Positions 9,938 through 20,227 of a stretch of DNA of 64,000 nt are shown one piece after another. The stretch is from Bacteroidota bacterium. GTDB taxonomy: Bacteria > Bacteroidota > Bacteroidia > Chitinophagales > Chitinophagaceae. Both the position numbers and the translations under genes were made by a program. The DNA lies in contig JAHEFI010000001.1 of assembly GCA_024640255.1 (NCBI GenBank), positions 372,001-436,000 on the forward strand. The letters run 5' to 3'. Numbering within the stretch: the stretch's first letter is position 1; each line of letters begins with the position of its first letter. Below the pieces are notes generated by a model, which worked only from the letters and a program-made list of their open reading frames with translations, ran no database searches and was not told the origin of the DNA.

Positions 9938-10282
9938 ATGTATATTATTTTAAATCAAGAGGGAGAGAAGATTGCTCATATTAACAATATGATAATTCTT
10001 GACGGATCAAATGAGAAAGTATTGGGAATTTTGATTGGAGATTGTTTTTTTGGTAAGAGTACTAAGGTAGTAGGCAAAATATTTAATTCAACAGCTTATT
10101 TAGTGAATGGAGAAATTGTAGGTAAGGTTGAACGAAATAAGGAACAAAAAGCAAGTAGCATAAAAAAGGCTCAGTTATTGGAAGCATGGGACTTGTTGTC
10201 AAATGTAAAAGAACATACCTGTGAGTGGATTAAAGAATCAAAGAGGTGGTCAAAAAAATCCTTAGAAAACCATTTAGGATAA
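9938..10282 (+). CDS. Small protein, probable 4-fold beta-flower-like domain
   Basis: Repetitive short beta motifs (MYIILNQEGEKIAHINN.. VVGKIFNSTAYLVNGEIVGKV); tentative family recognition. Confidence 0.5.
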   Translation: MYIILNQEGEKIAHINNMIILDGSNEKVLGILIGDCFFGKSTKVVGKIFNSTAYLVNGEIVGKVERNKEQKASSIKKAQLLEAWDLLSNVKEHTCEWIKESKRWSKKSLENHLG

Positions 10283-10285
10283 AAC

Positions 10286-10318
10286 AAAAAAGCCTCTGAA
10301 TTTTCAGAGGCTTTTTTT
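10286..10318. terminator. Bidirectional terminator between convergent genes
   Basis: AAAAAAGCCTCTGAA-TT-TTCAGAGGCTTTTTT perfect inverted repeat with A- and T-flanks. Confidence 0.9.
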
Positions 10319-10336
10319 AATAATTCAATTAGTTGC

Positions 10337-11422
10337 TTATGCATTGAAAGCATCTGCAACTCCTTTGTGTAAAATTTTACCCGCTCTAATATTTAAACCC
10401 TTTGCTAATGCAGGATTCTCTGCTGTAGCCATTTCCCATCCTTTGTTCGCAATAGAAATAGCATAAGGCAAAGTTGCTTGCGTTAAAGCTCTGGTACTTG
10501 TTTGAGGCACAGCGCCTGGCATATTGGCAACGCAATAATGAATAATATTATCGATGGTAAATACTGGGTTCTCGTGTGTTGTTGGTTTACAAGTTTCGAT
10601 ACATCCACCTTGGTCAACTGCAACATCCACAATTACTGATCCTGCTTCCATTAATTTTAAATCTTCTTTCTTCACTAAATGTGGTGCTTTAGCTCCGTGT
10701 AATAATACTGCACCAATTAATAAATCGGTAGTAGGTAATTTATCTTTGATGGCTAATAAAGTTGAATATTGTGTTACCACATTCGCTGGCATTACATCAG
10801 ACAAATATCTTAGTCTAGTTAAATTAGTATCCATTAAAGTTACATTAGCACCTAAACCTGCAGCCATCTTTGCAGCTTGTGTTCCTACAATACCACCTCC
10901 AATTACCAATACTTCTGCTGGCTTCACTCCTGGAACGCCACCTAATAATTTTCCTTTTCCTCCAAATGGTTTACCTAAATAATAAGCACCCACATTAATT
11001 GCCATTCTGCCAGCTACTTCAGACATAGGCACTAATAATGGTAAAGAACCATCTGCTAATTCTACTGTTTCATAAGCAATACATACTGCATGCGTTTTCA
11101 TCATTGCTTCTGTTAATTCCTTAGATGCAGCAAAGTGGAAATAAGTAAATAAAATTTGACCAGATTTAATCAAACCATATTCTGCAGCCAATGGCTCTTT
11201 TACTTTCACAATCATTTCGGCAATATCATAAACTTCTTTAGCAGTTGCTAAGATTTGAGCACCTACTGCTTTGTATGCCTCGTCTGAAAATCCAGAGCCA
11301 GCACCCGCTTGTGTCTCCATATATACTGTATGTCCATTTCTCACTAAAGCATCTACACCTTCTGGTGTTAAGCCTACTCTATACTCTTGAATCTTAATCT
11401 CTTTTGGGCAACCTATAATCAT
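10337..11422 (-). CDS. ald: Alanine dehydrogenase
   Basis: MIIGCPKEIKIQEYRVGLTPEGVDALVRNGH; VLVIGGGIVGTQAAKMAAGLGANVTLMD. Start trimmed to the internal Met that fits the family. Confidence 0.95.
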   Translation of the reverse strand: MIIGCPKEIKIQEYRVGLTPEGVDALVRNGHTVYMETQAGAGSGFSDEAYKAVGAQILATAKEVYDIAEMIVKVKEPLAAEYGLIKSGQILFTYFHFAASKELTEAMMKTHAVCIAYETVELADGSLPLLVPMSEVAGRMAINVGAYYLGKPFGGKGKLLGGVPGVKPAEVLVIGGGIVGTQAAKMAAGLGANVTLMDTNLTRLRYLSDVMPANVVTQYSTLLAIKDKLPTTDLLIGAVLLHGAKAPHLVKKEDLKLMEAGSVIVDVAVDQGGCIETCKPTTHENPVFTIDNIIHYCVANMPGAVPQTSTRALTQATLPYAISIANKGWEMATAENPALAKGLNIRAGKILHKGVADAFNA

Positions 11423-11473
11423 AATATTGGGTTTTATTTCTGTACAAATTTGGTTCAAAAGAAAATATTTTTA

Positions 11474-11536
11474 TCAAATGATAAATAATCAGTAAAATAT
11501 TCTATTAAAATGTCAAATAATGGAAATTATCAGTAA
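11474..11536. promoter_or_regulatory. Duplicated ~22-24 bp element in the ald/Lrp divergent promoter
   Basis: TCAAATGATAAATAATCAGTAA (11474-11495) and TCAAATAATGGAAATTATCAGTAA (11513-11536). Confidence 0.4.
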
Positions 11537-11592
11537 TTTAGAGTGTAAATACCTGCAATAACAGAAAATATTCCTTCCCATAACAATACTAT

Positions 11593-12051
11593 ATGCAACT
11601 AGATTCTACCGATAAGTCTATTTTGCGCATCTTACAAAAAGACGCTTTAGCCAAATTAAAAGACATTAGTACGAGTGTTAACCTTTCTGTGAGTCCAACC
11701 CATGATCGTATTAAAAGAATGGAAACAGATGGGGTGATTCAAAAATATGTGGCATTGATAGATCGAAAAAAAATGGATCTTGGAATGGTAGTTTTTTGCC
11801 ATGTTACTTTAGATAAACAAACTAAAAATAATTTCGCCGAATTTGAGCAAACCATTTTACAATTTGATGAAGTAGTTTCTTGTAGTTTGGTTTCTGGTAG
11901 TTTTGATTATTATTTAAAAGTGGTTTCAAAAGATGTAGAGAGCTACAATAAATTTTACCAAGAAAAACTAGCAGTACTTCCAATGGTGGCACATATTAAT
12001 AGTTTATTTGTGATGGATGAAATTAAAACTACCACTAGCTTACCTATTTAA
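11593..12051 (+). CDS. Lrp/AsnC-family transcriptional regulator
   Basis: LDSTDKSILRILQKDALAKLKDISTSVNLSVSPTHDRIKRMETDGVI wHTH plus RAM domain. Confidence 0.93.
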   Translation: MQLDSTDKSILRILQKDALAKLKDISTSVNLSVSPTHDRIKRMETDGVIQKYVALIDRKKMDLGMVVFCHVTLDKQTKNNFAEFEQTILQFDEVVSCSLVSGSFDYYLKVVSKDVESYNKFYQEKLAVLPMVAHINSLFVMDEIKTTTSLPI

Positions 12052-12063
12052 ATAAAATTTTTT

Positions 12064-12705
12064 ATGTACGATATTTCTTATTTCAAAGCGAATAATCAAG
12101 AAGAAGTGCTGGCATTTATGCAAGCCAATCCTTTTGTAACTATTTGTGGTGTGGATGCTAATGGATTGCCAATTGCAGCGCAAATACCTATTCTAATAAA
12201 ACAAACAGCAGATAAATTATTTATTACTGGCCATTTAATGCGTAAGCAAGATCATACTAATGCTTTTGAGAAAAACAATAATGTATTGGTTATTTTTTCT
12301 GCACCATCTGCATTTGTTAGTGCAAGTTGGTATACTCAAAAAGGTGTAGCCAGTACTTGGAATTATCAAACCGTTCATGCTGTTGGTAAGATGGAAATGA
12401 AAGATGAAGCTCACTTATATCAGCTGCTAACAGACTTGACTTTGCATTTTGAAAAAGATGCTAATGCGCCTACTCAGGTTAAAAATTTAGATCCTCATTA
12501 TGTGCAGCAAAACATGAAAGCCATTGTCTCTTTTGATATTGAAGTGACTGACTTAAAACATGTTTTTAAATTAAGTCAGAACAGAGATGAACAGTCTCAT
12601 CATAATATTCAAAGCGAATTAAACAAAGGAGATGCTGCTTGTAAGTATATGGCAGCGGCTATGCAGGCTCAATCAAATCCCAAAGATTCCCATATAAATC
12701 TTTAA
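12064..12705 (+). CDS. PaiB-like FMN-binding negative transcriptional regulator family protein
   Basis: MYDISYFKANNQEEVLAFMQANPFVTICG; HLMRKQDHTNAFEKNNNVLVIFSAPSAFVSASWY; STWNYQTVHAVG. Confidence 0.85.
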   Translation: MYDISYFKANNQEEVLAFMQANPFVTICGVDANGLPIAAQIPILIKQTADKLFITGHLMRKQDHTNAFEKNNNVLVIFSAPSAFVSASWYTQKGVASTWNYQTVHAVGKMEMKDEAHLYQLLTDLTLHFEKDANAPTQVKNLDPHYVQQNMKAIVSFDIEVTDLKHVFKLSQNRDEQSHHNIQSELNKGDAACKYMAAAMQAQSNPKDSHINL

Positions 12706-13051
12706 ATACTGCAACGGTTCCATATTCTTCTATATGAGGAGCAATGGTAAACTCTACGCCTTTAGAAGTATAGTTATTAAAATCTCTATAAAAATCGTCG
12801 GTGTATAAAAATAAAAACACTCTTCCTCCTGTTTGGTATCCAATACTTTTTTCTTGTTCTGGGGTAGCGGCTTTGGCTAATAATAAATGACAACCATTTT
12901 CTGCACCAGTGGGTTGAACCATCACCCATCTTTTGGTTTCAGATAAAACAGTGTCTTCTATTAATTTAAATCCAAGGGTATTGGTATAATAAGCAATGGC
13001 CTCATCATAGTCTCTAACTACCACTGCAATATGTGCTAAATGTTGTTTCAT
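12659..13051 (-). CDS. VOC (glyoxalase/bleomycin resistance) family protein
   Basis: HIAVVVRDYDEAIAYYTNTLGFKLIED; VFKDLYGNLWDLIEP. Confidence 0.85.
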   Translation of the reverse strand: MKQHLAHIAVVVRDYDEAIAYYTNTLGFKLIEDTVLSETKRWVMVQPTGAENGCHLLLAKAATPEQEKSIGYQTGGRVFLFLYTDDFYRDFNNYTSKGVEFTIAPHIEEYGTVAVFKDLYGNLWDLIEPA

Positions 13052-13113
13052 GTTTCAAATGTACAAATATTTGAAAGCTTTGAATTATCTTCATCAAAGT
13101 TTAAATTCACTAT

Positions 13114-13731
13114 ATGGCTACTACAAAAAATTTGATTTTTGATTTAGGCAATGTTTTGTATGATATTGATTTCACAAAAATGTATCATGCTTTTGAGCAA
13201 TTGGGGATACCTAATTTTGAAAACCATTTTACCTTGAATAAATCAGATCAAATATTTTTTGATTTAGAAAAAGGCTTTATTAATGAAGTCGAATTTTGTA
13301 ATGGCTTTAATGCTTTGTATAATTTGACACTTAATCATCAGCAAATTATTGATGCATGGAATGCCTTATTAGTAGGTTATAGAAAAGAGAGTATCGATTG
13401 GGTAAAAGCGCATAATAGTCAATTTGCCACTTTTTTATACTCCAATACCAATCAAATTCATTACGATCAGTTTATCCCACAATTTGAACGTGAAATAGGT
13501 GGAAAATTCGAAAATCTCTTCAAAACGCCCTATTATTCTCATAAAATGGGTCAAAGAAAGCCCGATCCAGCCTCTTTTCAGTTTATTTTGGACAAAGAAG
13601 GGCTAATTGCTGCCGAAACCCTATTTATAGACGATAACGAACCCAATATTAAAGCTGCTGCTTCTATAGGCCTACAAGTATTGTTTTTGAAACCTGGAAT
13701 GAGGGTAGAAAAAGATCTAGTAATTAGCTAA
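13114..13731 (+). CDS. HAD-superfamily phosphatase
   Basis: LIFDLGNVLYDID, YSNTNQIH, FIDDNEPNIKAAASIGLQ motifs. Confidence 0.88.
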   Translation: MATTKNLIFDLGNVLYDIDFTKMYHAFEQLGIPNFENHFTLNKSDQIFFDLEKGFINEVEFCNGFNALYNLTLNHQQIIDAWNALLVGYRKESIDWVKAHNSQFATFLYSNTNQIHYDQFIPQFEREIGGKFENLFKTPYYSHKMGQRKPDPASFQFILDKEGLIAAETLFIDDNEPNIKAAASIGLQVLFLKPGMRVEKDLVIS

Positions 13732-13980
13732 CTACTTTTTCTTAACTTCCTCAAAATCAATGTATTCTGCCTCTTCAGCCTCTACTTTTGGTTTATTTGC
13801 CTGGGTTTGTTGTTGCTGATAATGCGCATTTTGTTGCTCCTGGGCTTTTTTAGCCGCCGCCTGCATTTTTTCCATATTTTGACGTACCGATTTCACGCCA
13901 TTGCTTACTGGTACTACTATTTCAAAGATTACTTTGTACAAGAAATAGATTAACAAGCCGTATAATAACATCTTCATCAT
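13732..13980 (-). CDS. Short membrane-anchored protein (DUF4834-like)
   Basis: N-terminal TM helix, KQ-rich coil, acidic tail; tentative family. Confidence 0.5.
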   Translation of the reverse strand: MMKMLLYGLLIYFLYKVIFEIVVPVSNGVKSVRQNMEKMQAAAKKAQEQQNAHYQQQQTQANKPKVEAEEAEYIDFEEVKKK

Positions 13981-14100
13981 GGCACAAAAATACGTCTATA
14001 GGCAATATTATTGGGTTATTTCATCCCGTTTTATTACCTTTGTTCCAGAATAAGCAGAGAATTGAAGGGAACGAAGTCGTTCCCTTCTTCTTTTTTAAAC

Positions 14101-14571
14101 ATGGAAGTAAACGACTTAAAAGCAAGGGTACTAGAAATTTTGGAACCTCTATTAGCAGAGGAGCCTGATTATTTCTTAGTATACATTAAGGTAAAGCCAG
14201 GACATATTATTAAAGTATTCTTGGATGGTGATAATGGATTGCCTATTGAAAAATGCATCTATTTTAACCGAAAATTATACAAGGCTATTGAAGAAGCAGC
14301 TTGGTTTCCTGAAGGTGATTTTGCTTTAGAAATTTCTTCTCCTGGTGTAGACGAACCATTATTGTTTAAAAGACAATACACCAAAAACATCGGCAGAAAA
14401 GTAGCCGTTACTTTAAATGACGATACCATTAAAGAAGGATTGTTGACCACAGTTGCTGAAGAAGATATTATTATCGAGTTTACAGAAGGGAAAGGTAAGA
14501 AAGCAGTGACACAACAATTATTAATACCATTTGAGAATATTAAATCAACTATAGTTCAAATTCAATTTTAA
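14101..14571 (+). CDS. rimP: Ribosome maturation factor RimP
   Basis: LEISSPGVDEPLLFKRQYTKNIGRKV; immediately upstream of nusA; start trimmed to MEVNDLKARV. Confidence 0.88.
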   Translation: MEVNDLKARVLEILEPLLAEEPDYFLVYIKVKPGHIIKVFLDGDNGLPIEKCIYFNRKLYKAIEEAAWFPEGDFALEISSPGVDEPLLFKRQYTKNIGRKVAVTLNDDTIKEGLLTTVAEEDIIIEFTEGKGKKAVTQQLLIPFENIKSTIVQIQF

Positions 14572-14609
14572 CAAATCATCAAGCAAATAGCTTGAAAAAA
14601 AATTATGTT

Positions 14610-15860
14610 ATGGCAAGTATAAATTTGATAGAAGCGTTCCAAGAGTTTAAAGACGCAGAAAGCATAGATCGTCCTACGATGATGAAAGTTGTAGAAGATG
14701 TATTTAAAACTTTATTAAGAAAAAAATATGGTAGCGACGAAAACTTTGACGTTATCGTAAACGCAGAAAAAGGTGACTTGGAAATTATCCGTCGTCGTGA
14801 AATCAGACCTGATGACGATGTAGATAATCCATTAGCTGAAGTTTCCTACTCTGACGCAATCAAGATAGAGCCTGACTTTGAGATTGGCGAAGAATTGTTA
14901 GAAGAAGTAAATATCTATGATTTTGGTCGTCGTGCTATTTTAGCTGCAAAGCAAACTTTAGCATCTCGTATCAATGATTTAAAGAAAAACGCTTTAGTGA
15001 AAAAATATTCTGATAGAATCGGCGAAATTATTAACGCAGAGATTTATCAAGTATGGAAGAAAGAAGTGTTATTGTTGGATGAAGAAGGTAATGAATTGAT
15101 TTTACCTAAGACAGAACAAATCCCACAAGACTTTTTCAAAAAAGGTGAAAATATTAGAGCGGTTATTGCTAGAGTAGATATGAAAAATAATACTCCAGTA
15201 ATTATCTTGTCTAGAACAAATCCATTGTTCTTAGCTAAATTATTAGAAATAGAAGTACCAGAAATTTTTGATGGTTTAATTACTATTAAGAAAATTGTTC
15301 GTGAACCAGGTGAGCGTGCTAAAGTAGCTGTGGAATCTTTCGATGACCGTATCGATCCAGTAGGTGCTTGTGTGGGTATGAAAGGTTCTCGTATTCATGG
15401 TATTGTTAGAGAATTAAAAAATGAAAATATTGATGTAATTAATTTTACAACCAATACTCAATTATTAATTCAACGTTCTTTAACACCTGCAAAAATTAGC
15501 TTCATGAATATCAATTCAGACACTAAGCGTGCTGAAGTGTATTTACAAGCTGATCAAGTTTCTTTAGCCATTGGCCGTAGAGGGGTGAATATCAAATTAG
15601 CTTCTGAATTAACAGGATACGAATTAGATGTTTATAGAGAAGATCAAGAAGTATTAGAAGAATTTGATATCGATATGGACGAGTTCACAGACGAAATCGA
15701 ACCATGGGTAATTGACGAGTTCAAGCGTGTAGGTTGTGATACAGGAAGAAGTGTATTAAAGTTAAGCGCTGAAGAATTAGAAAGAAGAACAGACTTAGAA
15801 AAAGAAACGATTGAAGAAGTTCGTCGAATCTTACAAGAAGAGTTTGACAAAGGTGAATAG
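14610..15860 (+). CDS. nusA: Transcription termination/antitermination factor NusA
   Basis: S1/KH architecture: GACVGMKGSRIHGIVRELKNENIDVINF, SLAIGRRGVNIKLASELTGYELDV; start set at MASINLIEAF. Confidence 0.95.
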   Translation: MASINLIEAFQEFKDAESIDRPTMMKVVEDVFKTLLRKKYGSDENFDVIVNAEKGDLEIIRRREIRPDDDVDNPLAEVSYSDAIKIEPDFEIGEELLEEVNIYDFGRRAILAAKQTLASRINDLKKNALVKKYSDRIGEIINAEIYQVWKKEVLLLDEEGNELILPKTEQIPQDFFKKGENIRAVIARVDMKNNTPVIILSRTNPLFLAKLLEIEVPEIFDGLITIKKIVREPGERAKVAVESFDDRIDPVGACVGMKGSRIHGIVRELKNENIDVINFTTNTQLLIQRSLTPAKISFMNINSDTKRAEVYLQADQVSLAIGRRGVNIKLASELTGYELDVYREDQEVLEEFDIDMDEFTDEIEPWVIDEFKRVGCDTGRSVLKLSAEELERRTDLEKETIEEVRRILQEEFDKGE

Positions 15861-15927
15861 CCTTTGAAATAAAAGTATATTTGTATTAGGTTACTAGTTC
15901 CGTCAAATCGGGACAAAAAACAATAGA

Positions 15928-18762
15928 ATGTCAGAATTGAAACTACCAAGACTGTTAGCAGCTGCTAAAGAATTCAATATCGGTCAAGATACCTTGATTG
16001 AGTTCTTGAGTAAGAAAGGTTTTCCTAAGGATGATCTTAAGCCTACGGCTAAATTAACGGAAGACCAGTATTACGCTTTGCAAGCAGAATTTCAAAGTGA
16101 TAAAGTTGCAAAGAACAAAGCAGACCATGTTGAGTTACCTAAGGGTGCAGTGGCTGCAGATAAGAAAGCAACTGCTGCAGAAACAGCTAAGCCTGCTAAA
16201 GAAGTAAAGGCAGCTGTAAGTGAAGAAAAGCCAAAAGCAAAGAAGACAGAAGAAGCACCTGCTGCTCCAGTGGAAGCGGTGAAGATTGAAGCTCCTGAAG
16301 TAGAAGCACCTAAAGTGGTGAATAAAATTGATTTATCATTAATTGATTCATCTACCAGACCTAAGAAATCTGCTAAGAAAGCTACTGAGCCAAGTCCAGA
16401 AGCACCAAAAGCTGAGGAAGCTCCAAAAGCTACTAAGAAAGCAAAAGCAGAAGCGCCTAAAGTAGAGCCAACGCCTCCAGTGGATCATTCTATTGCACCA
16501 GAAAATGTGCATGGAGAGATTACTAATATTCAAGCAGATAAATTAACAGGTCCAAAAATTTTAGGAAAGATTGATTTACCTATTAATAGTGATACAAGAC
16601 CAAAACCATTAAGCCAAGAAGAAAAGCGTGTTCGTAAGCGTATTCCAGTGCAAGGTGGAGGAAACCGTCCTCAAGGTGGAGGTGCACAACAGCAACAAGC
16701 TGGAGGCAATCGCCCTCAAGGTGGTGGTGGGTATCAAGGCAATCGTCCACAAGGTGGAGGATACCAAGGTAATCGTCCAAACAATCGTCCTGGTCAAGCA
16801 GGTGGTGGAAGAAGAAATGCTCCTCAAACTGCTGAGCAAAAAGAAATCGATCAAAAAGCTATTCAAGATAAGATCAAAGAAACCCAAGCTAAACTATCTG
16901 GACAAGGTGGTAGAGGCAAGAGTTTAAAATCAAAATATAGAAGAGCAAAAAGAGAAGAAGCTGCAGAGAACGAGCAAAATGAAATCACAGATAGTAAGTT
17001 ACAAGTAACAGAATTTGTAACCGTGAGTGAGTTAGCAAGTTTGATGGATGTGAGCTTCGCTGATATTATTAGCAAGTGTATGAACTTAGGTATAATGGTA
17101 TCCATTAACCAACGTTTAGATGCGGAAGTAATAGAATTAGTGGCAAGTGAATTTGGTTTTGAAGTAGAGTTTGTTGGATTAGAAGAAGCAGAAGAAATGG
17201 ACGAGGAAGAAGAAGCAGATGATTTAGCTAATTTAACTGAGCGTCCTCCAATCGTAACTATCATGGGTCACGTTGACCATGGTAAAACATCTTTATTGGA
17301 TTATATCCGTAATGCTAATGTAGTTGCAGGTGAGGCCGGTGGTATCACTCAGCATATTGGTGCTTACGAGGTAACATTACCTAATGGAAAAGCAATCACT
17401 TTCTTAGATACTCCAGGTCACGAAGCCTTTACAGCGATGCGTGCTCGTGGTGCTAAGATTACTGATATTTCTATTATTGTTGTGGCTGCGGATGATGCCG
17501 TGATGCCTCAAACAAAAGAAGCCATCAGTCACTCTCAAGCTGCAAACGTTCCTATGATTTTTGCGGTGAATAAGATTGATAAAGATGGAGCTAATCCTCA
17601 AAAGATTTATGAGCAATTATCTCAAATGAATATTTTAGTAGAAGCTTGGGGTGGTAAATTCCAAAACCAAGAATTATCTGCTAAACAAGGTTTGAATGTG
17701 GACTCTCTTTTAGAAAAAGTTTTATTAGAAGCTGAATTATTAGACCTTAAAGCAAATCCAAACAGAGAAGCTACAGGTAGTGTAATTGAAGCCTCTTTAG
17801 ATAAGGGTCGTGGATATGTAGCAACCATCTTAGTACAGAACGGAACTTTACGTCAAGGAGATTTAATTTTATCTGGTCAGTTTTATGGCCGTGTTAAAGC
17901 GATGTTCAATGAGCGTAATCAAAGAATAGATGTAGCTCCTCCTTCTACACCAGTAGTGATATTAGGTTTGAATGGTGCACCACAAGCGGGTGAGAAGTTC
18001 AAAGTATATGAAGATGAATCTGAAGCAAAAGAATTAGCAACCAAGCGTTCTCAATTATTAAGAGAGCAAGGCTTGAGAACTAGAAAGCATATTACATTAG
18101 ATGAAATTGGTCGTCGTTTAGCTTTAGGAAACTTCAAAGAATTAAATATTATCATCAAAGGTGATGTGGATGGTTCTGTTGAAGCCTTGAGCGACTCTTT
18201 ACAAAAATTATCTACTGAAGAAATTGCTGTAAGAGTGGTATTAAAAGGTGTGGGACAAATTTCTGAATCGGATGTATTGTTATCGGCAGCTTCTGATGCG
18301 ATCATTATTGGTTTTAACGTAAGACCAAGTATGCAAGCGAATAGATTGGCTGAAGCAGAAGGTGTTGAAATTAAAATGTACTCAATTATCTATAACGCTA
18401 TTGACGAAATCAAGAGCGCGATGGAGGGTATGTTGGAGCCAAAAATTCAAGAGAAGATTGTTGCGAACGTAGAAGTAAGAGAAGTTTACAAATTTGACAA
18501 AGCAACTGTTGCAGGTTGTTATGTATTAGATGGTAAAATTTCTAGAAATAGTAAAATACGTATTATTAGAGACGGTATTGTGGAGTATCCAAAAGGTGAA
18601 GGTCAAGCAGCTGAATTAGGTAGCTTGAAACGCTTTAAAGATGATGTGAAAGAAGTTTCTTCTAATATGGAATGTGGTTTGACTATTAAAAACTTCTCGG
18701 ACTTGAAACCAGGAGATATCGTTGAAGCCTTCGAAGAAGAAGAAGTTAAACGTACTTTATAA
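15928..18762 (+). CDS. infB: Translation initiation factor IF-2
   Basis: [53 protein letters not shown]. Confidence 0.97.
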   Translation: MSELKLPRLLAAAKEFNIGQDTLIEFLSKKGFPKDDLKPTAKLTEDQYYALQAEFQSDKVAKNKADHVELPKGAVAADKKATAAETAKPAKEVKAAVSEEKPKAKKTEEAPAAPVEAVKIEAPEVEAPKVVNKIDLSLIDSSTRPKKSAKKATEPSPEAPKAEEAPKATKKAKAEAPKVEPTPPVDHSIAPENVHGEITNIQADKLTGPKILGKIDLPINSDTRPKPLSQEEKRVRKRIPVQGGGNRPQGGGAQQQQAGGNRPQGGGGYQGNRPQGGGYQGNRPNNRPGQAGGGRRNAPQTAEQKEIDQKAIQDKIKETQAKLSGQGGRGKSLKSKYRRAKREEAAENEQNEITDSKLQVTEFVTVSELASLMDVSFADIISKCMNLGIMVSINQRLDAEVIELVASEFGFEVEFVGLEEAEEMDEEEEADDLANLTERPPIVTIMGHVDHGKTSLLDYIRNANVVAGEAGGITQHIGAYEVTLPNGKAITFLDTPGHEAFTAMRARGAKITDISIIVVAADDAVMPQTKEAISHSQAANVPMIFAVNKIDKDGANPQKIYEQLSQMNILVEAWGGKFQNQELSAKQGLNVDSLLEKVLLEAELLDLKANPNREATGSVIEASLDKGRGYVATILVQNGTLRQGDLILSGQFYGRVKAMFNERNQRIDVAPPSTPVVILGLNGAPQAGEKFKVYEDESEAKELATKRSQLLREQGLRTRKHITLDEIGRRLALGNFKELNIIIKGDVDGSVEALSDSLQKLSTEEIAVRVVLKGVGQISESDVLLSAASDAIIIGFNVRPSMQANRLAEAEGVEIKMYSIIYNAIDEIKSAMEGMLEPKIQEKIVANVEVREVYKFDKATVAGCYVLDGKISRNSKIRIIRDGIVEYPKGEGQAAELGSLKRFKDDVKEVSSNMECGLTIKNFSDLKPGDIVEAFEEEEVKRTL

Positions 18763-18776
18763 TAAAATTAAGAATT

Positions 18777-18808
18777 AGCACTTGGGTTAAACGCCCAGGT
18801 GCTTTTAC
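18777..18808 (+). terminator. Hairpin, probable terminator of the infB unit
   Basis: AGCACTTGGG-TTAAACG-CCCAGGTGCT (one G-T wobble) followed by TTT. Confidence 0.65.
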
Positions 18809-18830
18809 TTTGTATACTAATTTAAATTGA

Positions 18831-20216
18831 ATGAAACTATATAGAGTTGTTTTAAGTATTTTGTTTGTAACTGCAACAGTTATAGCACAAGCGCAGGTGA
18901 AAAAAGTAATCGCAGACAAAATTGTGGGTGCAGTAGGAGATAAATACATTCTTAAGTCAGATATTGATAATGCAATTGCAGATTATAAAAGACAAGCACA
19001 AGGTCAGGAAGGTGCTATTGTGCCTTCTAGTTGTCAGGTCTTAGAAGGACAATTAATTAGAAAAGCATTGGTACTTCAATCAGAAAAAGATTCTCTTGTA
19101 GTAACGGACGAAGAAGTAGAAAACATGATTGATTCTAAAATCAGAAGATTCATTGCCGAGTTTGGATCTAAAGAAGCTTTAGAAGAAATTGCTGGAAAAT
19201 CTATTTTTCAATTAAAAGAAGATTTCCGTACGCCTATTAAAGAGCAGAAGTTAGCTCAGGATATGCAAGAAAAAATTGTAGAGAAAATCAAAATCACTCC
19301 AAACGAAGTAAGAGCTTTCTATAATAAGATTCCATTAGACAGTTTGCCATTATATGAAAGCGAGGTTTCTATTGCTCAAATTATAGTACACCCTAAAGCA
19401 AATCGCGATATTGAAGAATATGTGATTAGTCAATTATTGGGATACAGAAAACAAGTTGAAGCAGGTATCAATACTTTTGATCAATTAATTAAATTGTATT
19501 CTGAAGATCCAGCAGCAAAAGAAAATTTGGGACAATATAATTTAAATAGAAATGAAAGATCTTTTGATCCAGCTTTTATGGCAGGTTCTTTTAGATTAAA
19601 AGATGGACAAATTTCCGCTCCAATTAAATCTAAATTTGGATATCATTTAATTCAATTAATTTCTAGATCTGGCGATGATGCAGTGGTAAAGCATATCTTA
19701 AGAATTCCGCCTATCACAAACGACGAAATTAATGAGACTAAGCATTTATTAGATAGCATTAAAAAAGAAGTTTTAGCTGGTAAGCTAATCTTTGGTGAAG
19801 CAGTGAATGAGTATAGTGATGATGAAGGCAGTAAATTTAGTGGCGGTTCCATTACAGGTAATGATGGATCTGCTTATGTAAATTTAGATCAGTTAGACAA
19901 GGATATGATCATGGTGGTAAAAGGAATGAAGCCAGGTGAAATTTCTGATCCACAAGTATATGTTGATGAGCGTGGCAGAAAAACAGTTCGTTTAATTTAT
20001 TTTAAAGAGCGTTCTGTTCCGCATAAAGAAAACCTTAAAGAAGATTATAATAGAGTATCTGTTCGTGCTTTAGAAGAAAAGAAAGCAAAAGCAATGGAAA
20101 CATGGTTCAAAGAACATATTCATAACTATTATATTTATATAGATCCAGAATACAATGCTTGTAAAGAATTGACAGACTGGAATAAGGTAGCCAATAATAT
20201 TATCAAGGTTAATTAA
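18831..20216 (+). CDS. SurA-like periplasmic peptidylprolyl isomerase
   Basis: Signal peptide; IADKIVGAVGDKYILKSDIDNAI SurA_N-like; two parvulin-like segments (YHLIQLISR, EYSDDEGSKFSGGSI). Confidence 0.88.
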   Translation: MKLYRVVLSILFVTATVIAQAQVKKVIADKIVGAVGDKYILKSDIDNAIADYKRQAQGQEGAIVPSSCQVLEGQLIRKALVLQSEKDSLVVTDEEVENMIDSKIRRFIAEFGSKEALEEIAGKSIFQLKEDFRTPIKEQKLAQDMQEKIVEKIKITPNEVRAFYNKIPLDSLPLYESEVSIAQIIVHPKANRDIEEYVISQLLGYRKQVEAGINTFDQLIKLYSEDPAAKENLGQYNLNRNERSFDPAFMAGSFRLKDGQISAPIKSKFGYHLIQLISRSGDDAVVKHILRIPPITNDEINETKHLLDSIKKEVLAGKLIFGEAVNEYSDDEGSKFSGGSITGNDGSAYVNLDQLDKDMIMVVKGMKPGEISDPQVYVDERGRKTVRLIYFKERSVPHKENLKEDYNRVSVRALEEKKAKAMETWFKEHIHNYYIYIDPEYNACKELTDWNKVANNIIKVN

Positions 20217-20227
20217 GATATACTTCA

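Noticed and set aside
10554-10982. 142-aa plus-strand ORF
   Set aside because: Antisense to the conserved ald gene; low-complexity composition reflects the opposite strand's codons
16863-17264. 133-aa and other minus-strand ORFs across infB (16348-17264)
   Set aside because: Ser/Thr/Leu-rich antisense reads of the repetitive IF-2 linker and core; no start context or family
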